Shown: positions 7,833-16,369 of the stretch, piece after piece | How positions within the stretch are numbered: the first letter of the stretch is position 1 | Layout: every line of letters starts with the position of its first letter | NCBI RefSeq assembly: GCF_002902965.1 | Contig: NZ_CP026106.1 | Span: 2,914,001 to 2,978,000 of the forward strand | Direction of reading: 5' to 3' | Origin: Paraburkholderia hospita | GTDB taxonomy: Bacteria; Pseudomonadota; Gammaproteobacteria; Burkholderiales; Burkholderiaceae | Length of the DNA: 64,000 nucleotides | Notes under the pieces: model-generated | The model's database searches: none | What the model was told of the DNA's origin: nothing | Seen by the model: only the letters and a program-made list of their open reading frames with translations | Made by a program: the position numbers and the translations under genes

Positions 7833-8612
7833 ATGTCCTTCCCGTCGATGATCCGCTTCCTGAAACCTGCCCTGCTCGCCGCGAGCGCGATTTCGTTTGC
7901 CTTCGCCGCGCAGGCTCGCGCCGACGAACTCGTCGTGTCCGCGGCCGCGAGCCTGACCAACGCGTTCAAGGCCGTCGGCGACGCGTACGAGAAGGAGCAT
8001 CCCGGCACCAAGCTGCTGTTCAATTTCGGCGCGTCCGACGTGCTGATGCAGCAGATCGTGAAGGGCGCGCCCGCCGACGTATTCGCGTCCGCCGACCAGA
8101 AAGCGATGGACAAGGCAGCCGAGCAAAAAGTGATCGTGCCGTCGACCCGCAAGGATTTCGCCGCGAACTCCCTCGTGCTGATCGTGCCGACAGACAGCAA
8201 GCTCGCGCCGTCGAACCTGAACGAACTGACGTCGGCGAGCGTGAAGCGCGTTTCATACGGCGATCCGGCATCCGTGCCGGTGGGCCGCTACACGGAAGGC
8301 GCGCTGAAGGCGGCGGGCGTGTGGGACGCTGTCAGCGCGAAGGGCGTGCTGGCGTCGAACGTGCGTCAGAGCCTCGATTACGTGTCGCGCGGCGAAGTCG
8401 ACGCCGGCTTCGTGTTCGGCACCGATGCCGCCGTGATGCCCGACAAGGTCAAGGTCGCGCTGACCGTGCCGACCACCACGCCGATCACCTATCCGATCGC
8501 GCAGGTCGAAGGCAGCAAGCACGCCGCCGACGCGCAATCGTTCATCACCTTCGTGCTGTCGCCGGCCGGCCAGGCCGTGCTCGCGAAGTACGGCTTCAAG
8601 CCGGCGCACTAA
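7833..8612 (+). CDS. modA: Molybdate ABC transporter, periplasmic binding protein
   Basis: Binds molybdate in the periplasm and delivers it to ModBC. With the start at 7833 (259 residues) the product begins with a clear signal peptide (hydrophobic 'ALLAASAISFAFAAQARA', cleavage before Asp-Glu). The earlier in-frame ATG at 7788 lies in the Mo-box and would lengthen the leader unnaturally; 7848 is also possible. Family features include 'VVSAAASLTNAF', 'FGASDVLMQQI' and 'GAPADVFASAD'. First gene of modABC. Confidence 0.92.
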   Translation: MSFPSMIRFLKPALLAASAISFAFAAQARADELVVSAAASLTNAFKAVGDAYEKEHPGTKLLFNFGASDVLMQQIVKGAPADVFASADQKAMDKAAEQKVIVPSTRKDFAANSLVLIVPTDSKLAPSNLNELTSASVKRVSYGDPASVPVGRYTEGALKAAGVWDAVSAKGVLASNVRQSLDYVSRGEVDAGFVFGTDAAVMPDKVKVALTVPTTTPITYPIAQVEGSKHAADAQSFITFVLSPAGQAVLAKYGFKPAH

Positions 8613-8648
8613 GCTGCGCCGCCAGAGACGAAGCACGACGCCCAAATC

Positions 8649-9323
8649 ATGGAACAGGCCTGGATTCCGCTGATGCTGTCGCTGAAGGTCGCGGGCTGGG
8701 CGACGGCGCTGAACATCGTGTTCGGTGTCGCGGCCGGCTTCGGCCTGGCGCGCTGGCACTCGGGCGCGCGTGACCTGATCGACTCGCTGCTGACGCTGCC
8801 GCTCGTCATGCCGCCGACGGTGCTCGGCTATTACCTGCTCGTGCTGCTCGGCCGGCGCGGCGTATTCGGCGCGTGGCTCGAACGTTTCGACATCCAGCTG
8901 GTGTTCACGTGGCAAGGCGCGGTGATCGCGTCGATGGTGGTGGCGTTTCCGCTCGTGCTGAAGTCGGCGCGGGCCGCGTTCGAATCCGTCGATCCGCAAC
9001 TGGAGCGCGCCGCGCGCACCCTCGGCATCAGCGAAACGGCGATCTTCTTTCGCGTGACGCTGCCGCTCGCGTCGCGCGGCATTCTCGCTGGCGCCCTGCT
9101 CGCGTTCGCACGCGCGCTCGGCGAGTTCGGCGCGACGTTGATGATCGCGGGCAATCTGCCGGGCCGCACGCAGACGCTGTCGGTTGCCGTCTACGCCGCC
9201 GTGCAGGCGGGCGACGACAGCACGGCCAATTTCCTCGTGCTCGTGACCTCGGTCACCTGCGTCGTGATTCTCGTGCTCGCGGGCCGGCTCGTGCCGCAAC
9301 ACTCGCTGATGACGTCCCGCTGA
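8649..9323 (+). CDS. modB: Molybdate ABC transporter, permease
   Basis: 224-residue inner-membrane permease with about five membrane segments and the EAA loop that docks on ModC ('RTLGISETAIFFRVTLPLA' region, then 'ARALGEFGATLMIAG'). Lies 36 bases after modA and ends one base before the modC start, a typical translational arrangement for subunits of one transporter. Confidence 0.93.
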   Translation: MEQAWIPLMLSLKVAGWATALNIVFGVAAGFGLARWHSGARDLIDSLLTLPLVMPPTVLGYYLLVLLGRRGVFGAWLERFDIQLVFTWQGAVIASMVVAFPLVLKSARAAFESVDPQLERAARTLGISETAIFFRVTLPLASRGILAGALLAFARALGEFGATLMIAGNLPGRTQTLSVAVYAAVQAGDDSTANFLVLVTSVTCVVILVLAGRLVPQHSLMTSR

Positions 9324-9324
9324 C

Positions 9325-10026
9325 ATGCCGCTCACCGTCGATATCCGCAAAACGCTGCGCACGGCCGAACGCCAGTTCACGCTCGACGTATCGTTCACCG
9401 CGAGCGCGCAACGCATGGTGCTGTTCGGGCCGTCGGGTGCGGGCAAGAGCCTGACGCTGCAGGCAATCGCCGGCCTGCTGCGTCCCGACGAAGGCCAGAT
9501 CGTGCTGCACGGCGACCCACTCTTCGACAGCACGCAAGGCATCGACCAGAAGCCGCAGGCGCGCCGTCTCGCGTATCTCTTTCAGGACTACGCGCTGTTC
9601 CCGCATCTGAACGTGCGGCAAAACATCGGTTTCGGCATGCACACAGGCTGGCTGAATCCGGGACGGCGTTTTTCACATCCGCAGATTGACTACTGGCTCG
9701 ACGCGCTCGATCTGAAAACGGTGGCCGGTCATCATCCGGCGCAGCTTTCGGGCGGGCAGAAGCAGCGCGTGGCGCTGGCGCGGGCGCTCGTCGCGCAGCC
9801 GCGCCTGTTGCTGCTCGACGAGCCGTTTTCCGCACTCGATCACGCGCTGCGCGCGCGCATGCGGCAGGAGCTGTCCGATCTGCAGACGCGGCTCGACATT
9901 CCCATGCTATTGATCACGCACGATCCCGACGATGTCGCCGCGTTCGGCGATCAGGTCGTGCAGGTGTACGACGGCAGCGTGCGCGAGAACGCGCCGTTCG
10001 CGGGCTATCCGCGCACGGTGTCCTAG
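9325..10026 (+). CDS. modC: Molybdate ABC transporter, ATP-binding protein without TOBE domain
   Basis: ATPase that powers molybdate import. 233 residues: Walker A 'GPSGAGKS' (35-42), Q-loop 'YLFQDYALFPH', signature 'LSGGQKQR' (140-147) and Walker B 'LLLLDEP' (160-166). E. coli-type ModC is about 350 residues with a C-terminal TOBE/Mop domain for molybdate sensing; that domain is absent here and the gene simply stops. Sensing may rest with the convergent ModE, which has two such domains. Starts one base after modB. Confidence 0.9.
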   Translation: MPLTVDIRKTLRTAERQFTLDVSFTASAQRMVLFGPSGAGKSLTLQAIAGLLRPDEGQIVLHGDPLFDSTQGIDQKPQARRLAYLFQDYALFPHLNVRQNIGFGMHTGWLNPGRRFSHPQIDYWLDALDLKTVAGHHPAQLSGGQKQRVALARALVAQPRLLLLDEPFSALDHALRARMRQELSDLQTRLDIPMLLITHDPDDVAAFGDQVVQVYDGSVRENAPFAGYPRTVS

Positions 10027-10045
10027 CAGACGGCACCGCCCGCGC

Positions 10046-10882
10046 TTAAGCCAGGGCCGTCACGCCCAGAATCACGCTCGACGCCTTGAACGCGGCCACG
10101 AGCGCCTGCCCTTCGGCGATGCCCAGTTCCGCGACGCTCTCATTCGTGACGACGGCCGTCACGACTGCTCCGCCTTCGAGCGTCAGCGACACTTCGGCAT
10201 TCACGGCGCCACGCTGCACGGCCGACACCGTGCCACGCAGGCGGTTGCGGGTCGACAGGCGCTCCGCCGTGCCGTCATCGGCAACCAGCAGCACTGACGA
10301 CGCCTTGACGAGCGCCACCGCCTCGCCGCCGACGGCAAGCCCCAACGTCTCCGTGCTTTCGTGCGTGACGACGGCGACGACCGACTGCCCGCCGGGCAAT
10401 GCGAGCGAGACTTCGTCGTTGACCGTGCCGCGCTGGATCGCGCTGACCTTGCCGTACCACTGGTTGCGCGCGCTCGTCTTCATGCCGATGCGGCCGATCA
10501 GCTGCCAGTCGTCGGAGAATCCAGCGATCGCCACGCCCGCGCGTTCGAGAAACAGCCGGTGCTCGCGTTCGACAGCACGAAACGTGTCGATCAAGGTCAG
10601 CGCGCGCGGCGTGAGCGTCGTGCCGCCGCCGCCCTTGCCGCCTGTCGAGCGGATCACGAGTGTTTCGCCCGCGAGATTGTTCATCGCATCGACGGCATCC
10701 CACGCGGCCTTGTAGCTCATGCCGATGGCTTTGGCCGCGCCCGTGATCGACCCCGTTTCGCCGATCGCCGCCAGTAGCGCAATGCGCTGCGTGCCGCCGA
10801 GCGCCTGCTCGCCGGAGCGGAACCAGACGGAACCGCCAAATTGCAAAGCGTCGTGGGAAGCGTCGTTGTTATCGGATGTCAT
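10046..10882 (-). CDS. modE: ModE, molybdate-responsive transcriptional regulator
   Basis: 278 residues: an N-terminal LysR-like winged helix-turn-helix (about 20-95, 'LLAAIGETGSITGAAKAIGMSYKAAWDAVD') followed by two tandem TOBE/Mop molybdate-binding domains (about 140-205 and 212-276, each with an 'SARNQW' or 'STRNRL'-type start and 'VSAVQRG'-type strand). Known ModE binds molybdate and represses modABC through a Mo-box; a matching site lies before modA. The gene converges on modC with 19 bases between the stop codons. Confidence 0.92.
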   Translation of the reverse strand: MTSDNNDASHDALQFGGSVWFRSGEQALGGTQRIALLAAIGETGSITGAAKAIGMSYKAAWDAVDAMNNLAGETLVIRSTGGKGGGGTTLTPRALTLIDTFRAVEREHRLFLERAGVAIAGFSDDWQLIGRIGMKTSARNQWYGKVSAIQRGTVNDEVSLALPGGQSVVAVVTHESTETLGLAVGGEAVALVKASSVLLVADDGTAERLSTRNRLRGTVSAVQRGAVNAEVSLTLEGGAVVTAVVTNESVAELGIAEGQALVAAFKASSVILGVTALA

Positions 10883-10977
10883 GGCTCGCGTGCGCGTCTG
10901 CTGAAGAACGGATGAAGGTGCAAACCATTATAGCGACGCACCTTGCGCCGACCGCACGCCAGCCGTGGCGCGAACAC

Positions 10978-11361
10978 TCAGAGCGCGTACTGCGCGATCC
11001 CGTTGCCGAACGACCAGTTCTCCTTCAGTACTTCGACGAGATTGATGAACACGTCCTCGCGCCGCACGCCCGGATGCTCGGCGAGGTTGTCGGCGATGCG
11101 CTTGTAGAGCGCTTTTTTCTGCTCCTGCGTCCGGCTGTTGGTCACGGTGAGCTGGATCAGAACGAAATCGTCGCTGCGTGCGATGCCGAGATAGTTGCGG
11201 TCATAGACGAAGTTGCTCTCGTCGTGCTCGGTGATGACCATGAAGACGTCGTCCTCAGGGACATTGAACTCTGCGATCAGCGCGCGCTGGATGCCTTGCG
11301 TGAGCGCCTGGCGATAAGCAGCGGGCTTGCCGGCGCGAACTGCGATGCGAGTGAAAGGCAT
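10978..11361 (-). CDS. Tautomerase-family protein
   Basis: 127 residues beginning Met-Pro, so removal of Met exposes the catalytic N-terminal proline of the 4-oxalocrotonate tautomerase superfamily. This is the longer single-chain type ('MPFTRIAVRAGKP' at the start; 'ITEHDESNFVYDRNYLG' in the middle), about twice the length of the minimal 62-residue subunit. The substrate is unknown. It is divergent from a LysR regulator with 98 bases between starts, a common sign that the regulator controls it. Confidence 0.85.
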   Translation of the reverse strand: MPFTRIAVRAGKPAAYRQALTQGIQRALIAEFNVPEDDVFMVITEHDESNFVYDRNYLGIARSDDFVLIQLTVTNSRTQEQKKALYKRIADNLAEHPGVRREDVFINLVEVLKENWSFGNGIAQYAL

Positions 11362-11459
11362 GTCGAACTCCTATGAATGAACAGAAAGTGCATTCAGATT
11401 AGTTCGGGCTTATCATAATGAACAGATATGACTGGATATTTCATCTATTTTCATCTGAA

Positions 11460-12311
11460 ATGAAAGTACTCGATCTCGATGCAGTGCGCGCTTTCGTGCT
11501 GGTCGCGGATTTGCGGAGCTTCACCCGCGCCGCCGATGCCCTCGACACCACGCAATCCGCCGTCAGCCTCAAGCTGAAACGGCTGGAAGCGCATCTGGGC
11601 AAGCCTTTGCTGGAGCGCACGCCACGCGTCGTGCGGCTGTCGGAGCACGGCCAGGCGTTTCTCGATGGCGCACGCGACCTGCTGAGCGCGCACGACCGAG
11701 CGCTCGGCGCGTTATCCGCCGACAGACGGCGCCTCGCGCTGGGCTTGAGCGAGCATGTGGCGGGGACCGACCTCGCGGCGCTGCTCGCGCGCGTGAACGC
11801 CCATGATCCGGGGCTGGTGCTGGAACTGCACATGGGGTTGTCGTCGACGCTGTTGCAGCACTTCGACGAACGGCGGCTCGATGCCGTGGTCGTGCGCTCG
11901 GAGCCCGACGACGTACCGCGCGAAGACGGCCAGTTGCTCTTCACCGAGCCGCTGTCGTGGCTCGCGACGCCCGAATGGCAGCCGCGCGCGGGCGAGCCGC
12001 TGCCGCTGGCGCTGCTTGCCTCGCCCTGCAACGTGCGCTCGATCTCGCTGCGCACGCTGGATGGTGCGGGTATCGCGTGGCGCGAGGCGTTTGTCGGCGG
12101 CGGCGTGCAGGCCGTCGGCGCAGCGGCTGCGGCTGGGCTCGCCGTGTCGCCGCTGGCAAGGCGGGTCGCGCCGCGCGGACTGGTCGATTCAGGCGCGCGG
12201 CTTGGATTGCCTGCGTTGCCGGAATCGCGCGTGACGTTGCATTCGCGCGTGCGCGACGCGCGTTCGGTCGAGTCGTTGCGGCTCGTGACGAACGCGTTGA
12301 TCGCGCAGTGA
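11460..12311 (+). CDS. LysR-family transcriptional regulator
   Basis: 283 residues: N-terminal winged helix-turn-helix ('FTRAADALDTTQSAVSLKLKRLE', about 19-41) and a C-terminal substrate-binding domain. The start at 11460 is chosen because LysR proteins begin about this far before the helix; an ATG at 11418 would add 14 residues. Neither has a clear Shine-Dalgarno sequence. The chosen ATG lies within TTTCAT-CTGAA-ATGAAA (11449-11465), a possible autoregulatory site. Divergent from the tautomerase gene, its probable target. Confidence 0.87.
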   Translation: MKVLDLDAVRAFVLVADLRSFTRAADALDTTQSAVSLKLKRLEAHLGKPLLERTPRVVRLSEHGQAFLDGARDLLSAHDRALGALSADRRRLALGLSEHVAGTDLAALLARVNAHDPGLVLELHMGLSSTLLQHFDERRLDAVVVRSEPDDVPREDGQLLFTEPLSWLATPEWQPRAGEPLPLALLASPCNVRSISLRTLDGAGIAWREAFVGGGVQAVGAAAAAGLAVSPLARRVAPRGLVDSGARLGLPALPESRVTLHSRVRDARSVESLRLVTNALIAQ

Positions 12312-12325
12312 GGCGCTGGCGGGAG

Positions 12326-12736
12326 CTAGTGGAGGATCGGCGGAAGTTCGCGCGGAGGTTGTGGGCTGCTGGTTTGCGGCGCACTGCTCTGCGCAACCTG
12401 GTGAGGCTTTGCCGCCGCCACGACCGTTTTTGCGCGCGCAGGCTTTTGCGATGAATCGCGCGGCGCAGGCGCGTGGGCCGTTTTGACGGCGGCGCTAGTC
12501 TTTTTTGTTTTCCCGGACGGGATGGAAGCCTTTGCAGCCACCTTCCCATGCGGCGCGGACTTGCCCTGATGCACGGCCTTCGCTGCACCCGAACCAGCGG
12601 AACTGGCCGCGTGCTTCGAATGCCTCGCGTGCTGCGCGGCCTCAGGCGGATTCCACACTTCCTTGTACTCGGCGCGCGCCGCCATCGACACGCACAGCAA
12701 ACCAACCGATACCCACACCTTCGAACGCAGCGACAC
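12326..12736 (-). CDS. Secreted Ala/Lys/Pro-rich protein of unknown function
   Basis: 136 residues. A signal peptide is clear (hydrophobic 'VWVSVGLLCVSMAARA', cleavage near residue 22 before Glu-Tyr). The rest is low-complexity, rich in Ala, Lys, Ser and Pro and strongly basic, with no domain recognised. It converges on the LysR gene with 14 bases between them and diverges from the toxin-antitoxin pair. It is probably expressed, given the good signal peptide, but its role is unknown. Confidence 0.6.
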   Translation of the reverse strand: MSLRSKVWVSVGLLCVSMAARAEYKEVWNPPEAAQHARHSKHAASSAGSGAAKAVHQGKSAPHGKVAAKASIPSGKTKKTSAAVKTAHAPAPRDSSQKPARAKTVVAAAKPHQVAQSSAPQTSSPQPPRELPPILH

Positions 12737-12765
12737 CGCAGTCTCCGTGCAAAAACCTGGAGGGC

Positions 12766-12814
12766 GGATTATACAGCCGCGCTTGCATTAATCCATATAT
12801 AGACTAACATGTTA
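12766..12814 (+). promoter_or_regulatory. AT-rich promoter/operator of the RES/Xre module
   Basis: Contains an inverted pair GGATTA/TAATCC (12766-12771 with 12789-12794), a TATATA at 12795-12800 and the perfect palindrome TAACATGTTA (12805-12814), ending 26 bases before the antitoxin start. Such palindromes commonly serve for autoregulation by Xre-type antitoxins; binding here is inferred. Confidence 0.5.
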
Positions 12815-12840
12815 AAAAAGTTCAACTCAGGACTCCGATC

Positions 12841-13278
12841 ATGTCTTCCGCTGCCCATTACTCGAGCGCCGAACGCCCGTTGCGACGACCGCCCGCCGAA
12901 CCTTCCATGGCGGACATGTCCGCCGCCGGTCTGCGCGCGTTCTTCAACATCGCGCGCGACTGGGAATTGAGCGCCGAAGAGCAGATCATCCTGCTCGGCT
13001 CGCCGGGCCGCTCCACCTTCTTCAAATGGAAGAACGCGCCGCAAACGGCGCGCCTCGGCCGCGACACGCTGGAGCGGCTGTCGCTTCTGCTCGGCATCTA
13101 CAAGGCGCTGCAAATCCTGCTGCCGCAGCCTGCCGCCGCCGACACGTGGATCAAGCGCCCCAACAGTGCGCCGCCGTTCGGCGGCCGCCGCGCGCTGGAC
13201 CGCATGCTGGCGGGCAATATTAGCGACCTCGTGGCCGTGCGCCAGTATCTCGACGCAATGCGAGGCGGCTGGGCGTGA
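12841..13278 (+). CDS. Xre/MbcA/ParS-type antitoxin
   Basis: 145 residues with an N-terminal helical DNA-binding region (about 20-85, 'WELSAEEQIILLGSPGRSTFFKW') and the C-terminal toxin-binding DUF2384 domain ('LAGNISDLVAVRQYLDAMR'). Antitoxins of this family neutralise RES-domain toxins. The stop codon overlaps the GTG start of the RES gene by four bases (GTGA at 13275-13278), the usual coupled arrangement. Preceded by a palindromic operator candidate. Confidence 0.87.
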   Translation: MSSAAHYSSAERPLRRPPAEPSMADMSAAGLRAFFNIARDWELSAEEQIILLGSPGRSTFFKWKNAPQTARLGRDTLERLSLLLGIYKALQILLPQPAAADTWIKRPNSAPPFGGRRALDRMLAGNISDLVAVRQYLDAMRGGWA

Positions 13279-13976
13279 CTGAACTGCAATGGCAAGACCA
13301 ATGGCGTGTGACCTCGCTCGCCTGGACACCTGCGTTCCGCGTGATCCCTACGCGCTTTCCTGCCGTCAACCTGTTCGACCGCGTCGCGTCGCCCGAAGAC
13401 TTCGACGCGCTTTACGCGCTCGAAGCCATGACCAACGACCGCGTGCGCACCGAAGTCGGCGATCTCGATCTCGTGCCTCGCGAGGAACGGTGTTACGGTC
13501 CCGGCTACGGGCCGATCATGGCCGCGCTCACGCATCTGAATCCGCAAGGCAGCCGCTTCTCGGACGGCACCTACGGCGTGTTCTACTGCGCGCGCTCGCG
13601 CGAAACCGCGATCGCTGAAACGCGTTATCACTCGGGTCTCTTCCTCGCCGCCACGCAGGAGCCGCCGATGCGTCAGCAGATGCGCCTCTACACGGTGATG
13701 GCGCAGGGCGACGTGGTGGACCTGCGCGATGCCGAATCGGTCGATGCGTCGGTGCTGTCGCCGAACGACTACGCGCCCGGCCAGGCGCTCGGCCGCGCGG
13801 CACGCGAGGCGGGCGCGCCGGGGATCGTGTATCCGTCGGTGCGGGATGCGGGTGGCGAATGCCTCGCCGCGTTCAAGACGACGCTGCTGCGCGACTGCCA
13901 TCACGCGGCGTATCTGGAATACAACTGGAACGGCAGCGCCGTCGATATCGTCTTCGAACTGCACCAGGTGGGGTAA
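13275..13976 (+). CDS. RES-domain toxin (NAD-degrading family)
   Basis: 233 residues with a RES domain across most of the chain; signature segments are 'GSRFSDGTYGVFYCARS' and 'ETAIAETRYH', which carry conserved Arg, Tyr and Glu residues of the fold. Characterised members (MbcT, Res) break down NAD+, some by phosphorolysis, and are held inactive by the partner antitoxin. It starts with GTG inside the end of the antitoxin gene. All expected motifs look intact, so the module is likely functional. Confidence 0.87.
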   Translation: MTELQWQDQWRVTSLAWTPAFRVIPTRFPAVNLFDRVASPEDFDALYALEAMTNDRVRTEVGDLDLVPREERCYGPGYGPIMAALTHLNPQGSRFSDGTYGVFYCARSRETAIAETRYHSGLFLAATQEPPMRQQMRLYTVMAQGDVVDLRDAESVDASVLSPNDYAPGQALGRAAREAGAPGIVYPSVRDAGGECLAAFKTTLLRDCHHAAYLEYNWNGSAVDIVFELHQVG

Positions 13977-14017
13977 AGGCAGCGGCGCCGGAAGCGCTTG
14001 AGCACGCTAAGGCGCGC

Positions 14018-14755
14018 TCAAGGCAGCGCCAGCGCCGAAGCGCCAACCGAGCGCGCCCGTTCGACCGTCACCGACCAGCGCTTCGTCGTGCGCGCCTCGA
14101 CGAGGGTCAGCTTGCCGCCGGGACCGAATGCGCCCGTATCGATGAACATCTGCGCGCCAATCTGCTGCACTTCGCGCACGGGCGTATGGCCGCAATACGT
14201 GAGCGATAGTCCCAGCTGGCGCATCGGATCGCCCGCGCCCATTGCGAGGCTGCGGCCCCACAGAAGTTGCTGGCGGACTTCTTCGGAGAGGGTGTCGGCA
14301 TCGAGTTCGGCGTCCGAGCCGAGAAATTCCGCATGCAGCACGTTGAAGCGCTCGCTGCCCGACCCGATCACGCGCACGAGCGGCAGCGCGCGCAGACGCC
14401 GCGCATAGACGCGCAGCCTTTCGATGGGCACCTGCACGCTCCACAGGCCACCGATTCCATACCACCACTGCTTCTTCAGCTTGCCTTCAGAAACGGCGCA
14501 GAGCGCGTCCTCGTGATTGCCGAGCACGGCATGGAACCAGGGCTTGTCGAGCAACGCCAGCGCCTCTTCCGACTGCGAGCCGCGATCGACGAGATCGCCA
14601 ACCGAGAACAGCCGGTCGCGCGACGGATCGAAATCGACCTCGCGCAACAGGAAGCGCAGCGCGTCGACGCAGCCGTGCAGATCGCCGACGACGAAATCGC
14701 GTCCCGTCCGGTTGACGGGATGATGTTGGACGACGGTGACAAGTGTGGAATCCAT
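14018..14755 (-). CDS. PPP-type metallophosphoesterase (serine/threonine-phosphatase-like)
   Basis: 245 residues with the bimetal phosphoesterase motifs 'GDLHG' (24-28), 'GDLVDRG' (53-59) and 'GNHE' (79-82), plus 'CGHTPV' near the C-terminus. This order matches bacterial PrpA/PrpB-like phosphatases. The start at 14755 is chosen because family proteins begin just before the first motif; an upstream start at 14857 would add 34 Arg-rich residues. The substrate (phosphoprotein or diadenosine polyphosphate) is uncertain. Confidence 0.85.
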   Translation of the reverse strand: MDSTLVTVVQHHPVNRTGRDFVVGDLHGCVDALRFLLREVDFDPSRDRLFSVGDLVDRGSQSEEALALLDKPWFHAVLGNHEDALCAVSEGKLKKQWWYGIGGLWSVQVPIERLRVYARRLRALPLVRVIGSGSERFNVLHAEFLGSDAELDADTLSEEVRQQLLWGRSLAMGAGDPMRQLGLSLTYCGHTPVREVQQIGAQMFIDTGAFGPGGKLTLVEARTTKRWSVTVERARSVGASALALP

Positions 14756-14919
14756 AACACCATGATAGTGCGGGCGCGCAAGCCGTGTATGCGCGGCATC
14801 TCGCGTTCGCACGCCGTTCGTGAGCCGGATTCGTTCGCAGCGCATGCGCTGCGACAAGCTTCGCGCACGCGCACCGCCAAAATGCAGACTCCAACGCTCA
14901 GTGGGCGATCACTACGCCA

Positions 14920-16356
14920 TCACTGCGGCACGGCGCGCAGCCTGCCGACCTGCTCCGCGCTCAGCGTCGATCGGGGATTGCCGAACTGCTTCGTCACGTA
15001 ATTCGTGACGGCGGCGATCTGCGCGTCGGTCAGTTCGCGGTCGAACGCGGGCATCAGCACGTCGGCGTCTTTCGTCGTACGGTGCACGCCGTGCAGAATC
15101 ACCATCGCCAGATTGTTCGCGTCGCTCGCACCCGCGACGCTGTTATGGATCAGCGACGGATACGCGCCCGGCGCGCTCGCGCCGACGCCCTCGCCCGTCC
15201 AGTGGTGGCAGCTCGCGCAGTTCGCGAGGAATAGCTGCGCGCCGTTCACGCCCTCGATCCGCGCGCCGCGCAACGCGACGGCGTCGCTCGCGGGCGAGCC
15301 CCATTCGGCACGCGCACGTGCCTCGCCCCGGTCAATGGGCTTGAGCGCGCGCAGATAGATGGCGATCGAGCGCAGGTCTGCGCGGTTCAGATACTGCGTG
15401 CTGTTGGAGACCACGTCGGCCATCGGCCCCGCCGCGCTCGCGCGGCCCTCCGCAATGCCTGTCGACAGATAGCTGGCGATGTCCTGATCCGACCAGCTGC
15501 CGATCCCGCTCGTCTTGTGCGGCGTGATGTTGTACGCGTGCCAGCCGGCCTGGATCGCGCCCGACAGACGTTCGCCCGTTTTGAGACCCTGCGTGAAGTT
15601 ACGCGGCGTATGGCATTCCTCGCAATGCGCGAGCCCTTCGACCAGATACGCGCCGCGATTCCATTCGGCGCCCTGCTTCGGGTCGGGCACGAAGCGCCCT
15701 TCGTCGAAGTTGAGCAGGTTCCAGAAGACCATCAGCCAGCGCTGGTTGAACGGAAAGCGCAGATCGTTCGACGGCGGCGTGTAGCGCACGGGCACCATCG
15801 TGTTCAGATACGCGCGGATGGCCTGCACGTCCTGACCGGTGACGCGCGTGTATTCGACATACGGGAACGCCGGATAAAGCCGCTGGCCTTCCTTGCCGAT
15901 GCCTTCGTGCATCGCGCGCATGAAGTCGGCGTCCGTCCAGCGGCCGATGCCCGTGTCCGGATCGGGCGTGATGTTTGGCGTATAGATCGTGCCGAACGGC
16001 GTGCTGATCGCGCGGCCGCCCGCGAACGGACGGCCTTTGTCCGACGTATGGCAGGCGATGCAATCGCCCGCACGCGCCAGATACTCGCCGCGCCTGACGA
16101 GATCGGGGCCCAGACCCGACGCGCCGCTTGCAGGCGCGCTGGCCTGCGCGACGGCTTCGCCGAGCGGCGATTCGTCGGTGTGGCGCGGCTCGGCGTCGTA
16201 CGCTTCGAGCCATGCGAGATAAAGCGCGAACAGCGAGAACGCCGCCGCGAGCGCCGCCATCTTCCATACGCGGCGGCGCGCTATGAGCGCCGCGCGCCGG
16301 CTCGCGGAGAAAACCGTCGCATCGAGGTTGCCGCCGTGTCGGTCTGATCGTTTCAT
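14920..16356 (-). CDS. Tri-haem cytochrome c subunit of a membrane dehydrogenase
   Basis: 478 residues with an N-terminal membrane anchor (about 33-50) and three CXXCH haem sites: 'CIACH' (99-103), 'CEECH' (245-249) and 'CASCH' (380-384). It takes electrons from the flavoprotein subunit to the respiratory chain, as in gluconate, fructose and FAD-glucose dehydrogenases. The start at 16356 avoids overlap with the GMC gene and has GAGGG upstream; 16398 is the alternative. It lies 13 bases after the GMC gene in the same operon. Confidence 0.9.
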   Translation of the reverse strand: MKRSDRHGGNLDATVFSASRRAALIARRRVWKMAALAAAFSLFALYLAWLEAYDAEPRHTDESPLGEAVAQASAPASGASGLGPDLVRRGEYLARAGDCIACHTSDKGRPFAGGRAISTPFGTIYTPNITPDPDTGIGRWTDADFMRAMHEGIGKEGQRLYPAFPYVEYTRVTGQDVQAIRAYLNTMVPVRYTPPSNDLRFPFNQRWLMVFWNLLNFDEGRFVPDPKQGAEWNRGAYLVEGLAHCEECHTPRNFTQGLKTGERLSGAIQAGWHAYNITPHKTSGIGSWSDQDIASYLSTGIAEGRASAAGPMADVVSNSTQYLNRADLRSIAIYLRALKPIDRGEARARAEWGSPASDAVALRGARIEGVNGAQLFLANCASCHHWTGEGVGASAPGAYPSLIHNSVAGASDANNLAMVILHGVHRTTKDADVLMPAFDRELTDAQIAAVTNYVTKQFGNPRSTLSAEQVGRLRAVPQ

Positions 16357-16369
16357 AGGCAACAGACCC

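Noticed and set aside
14836..14853. 18-bp perfect palindrome CGCAGCGCATGCGCTGCG upstream of the metallophosphoesterase
   Set aside because: Built entirely of common GC-rich words, and could arise by chance at this base composition; no functional context was seen.
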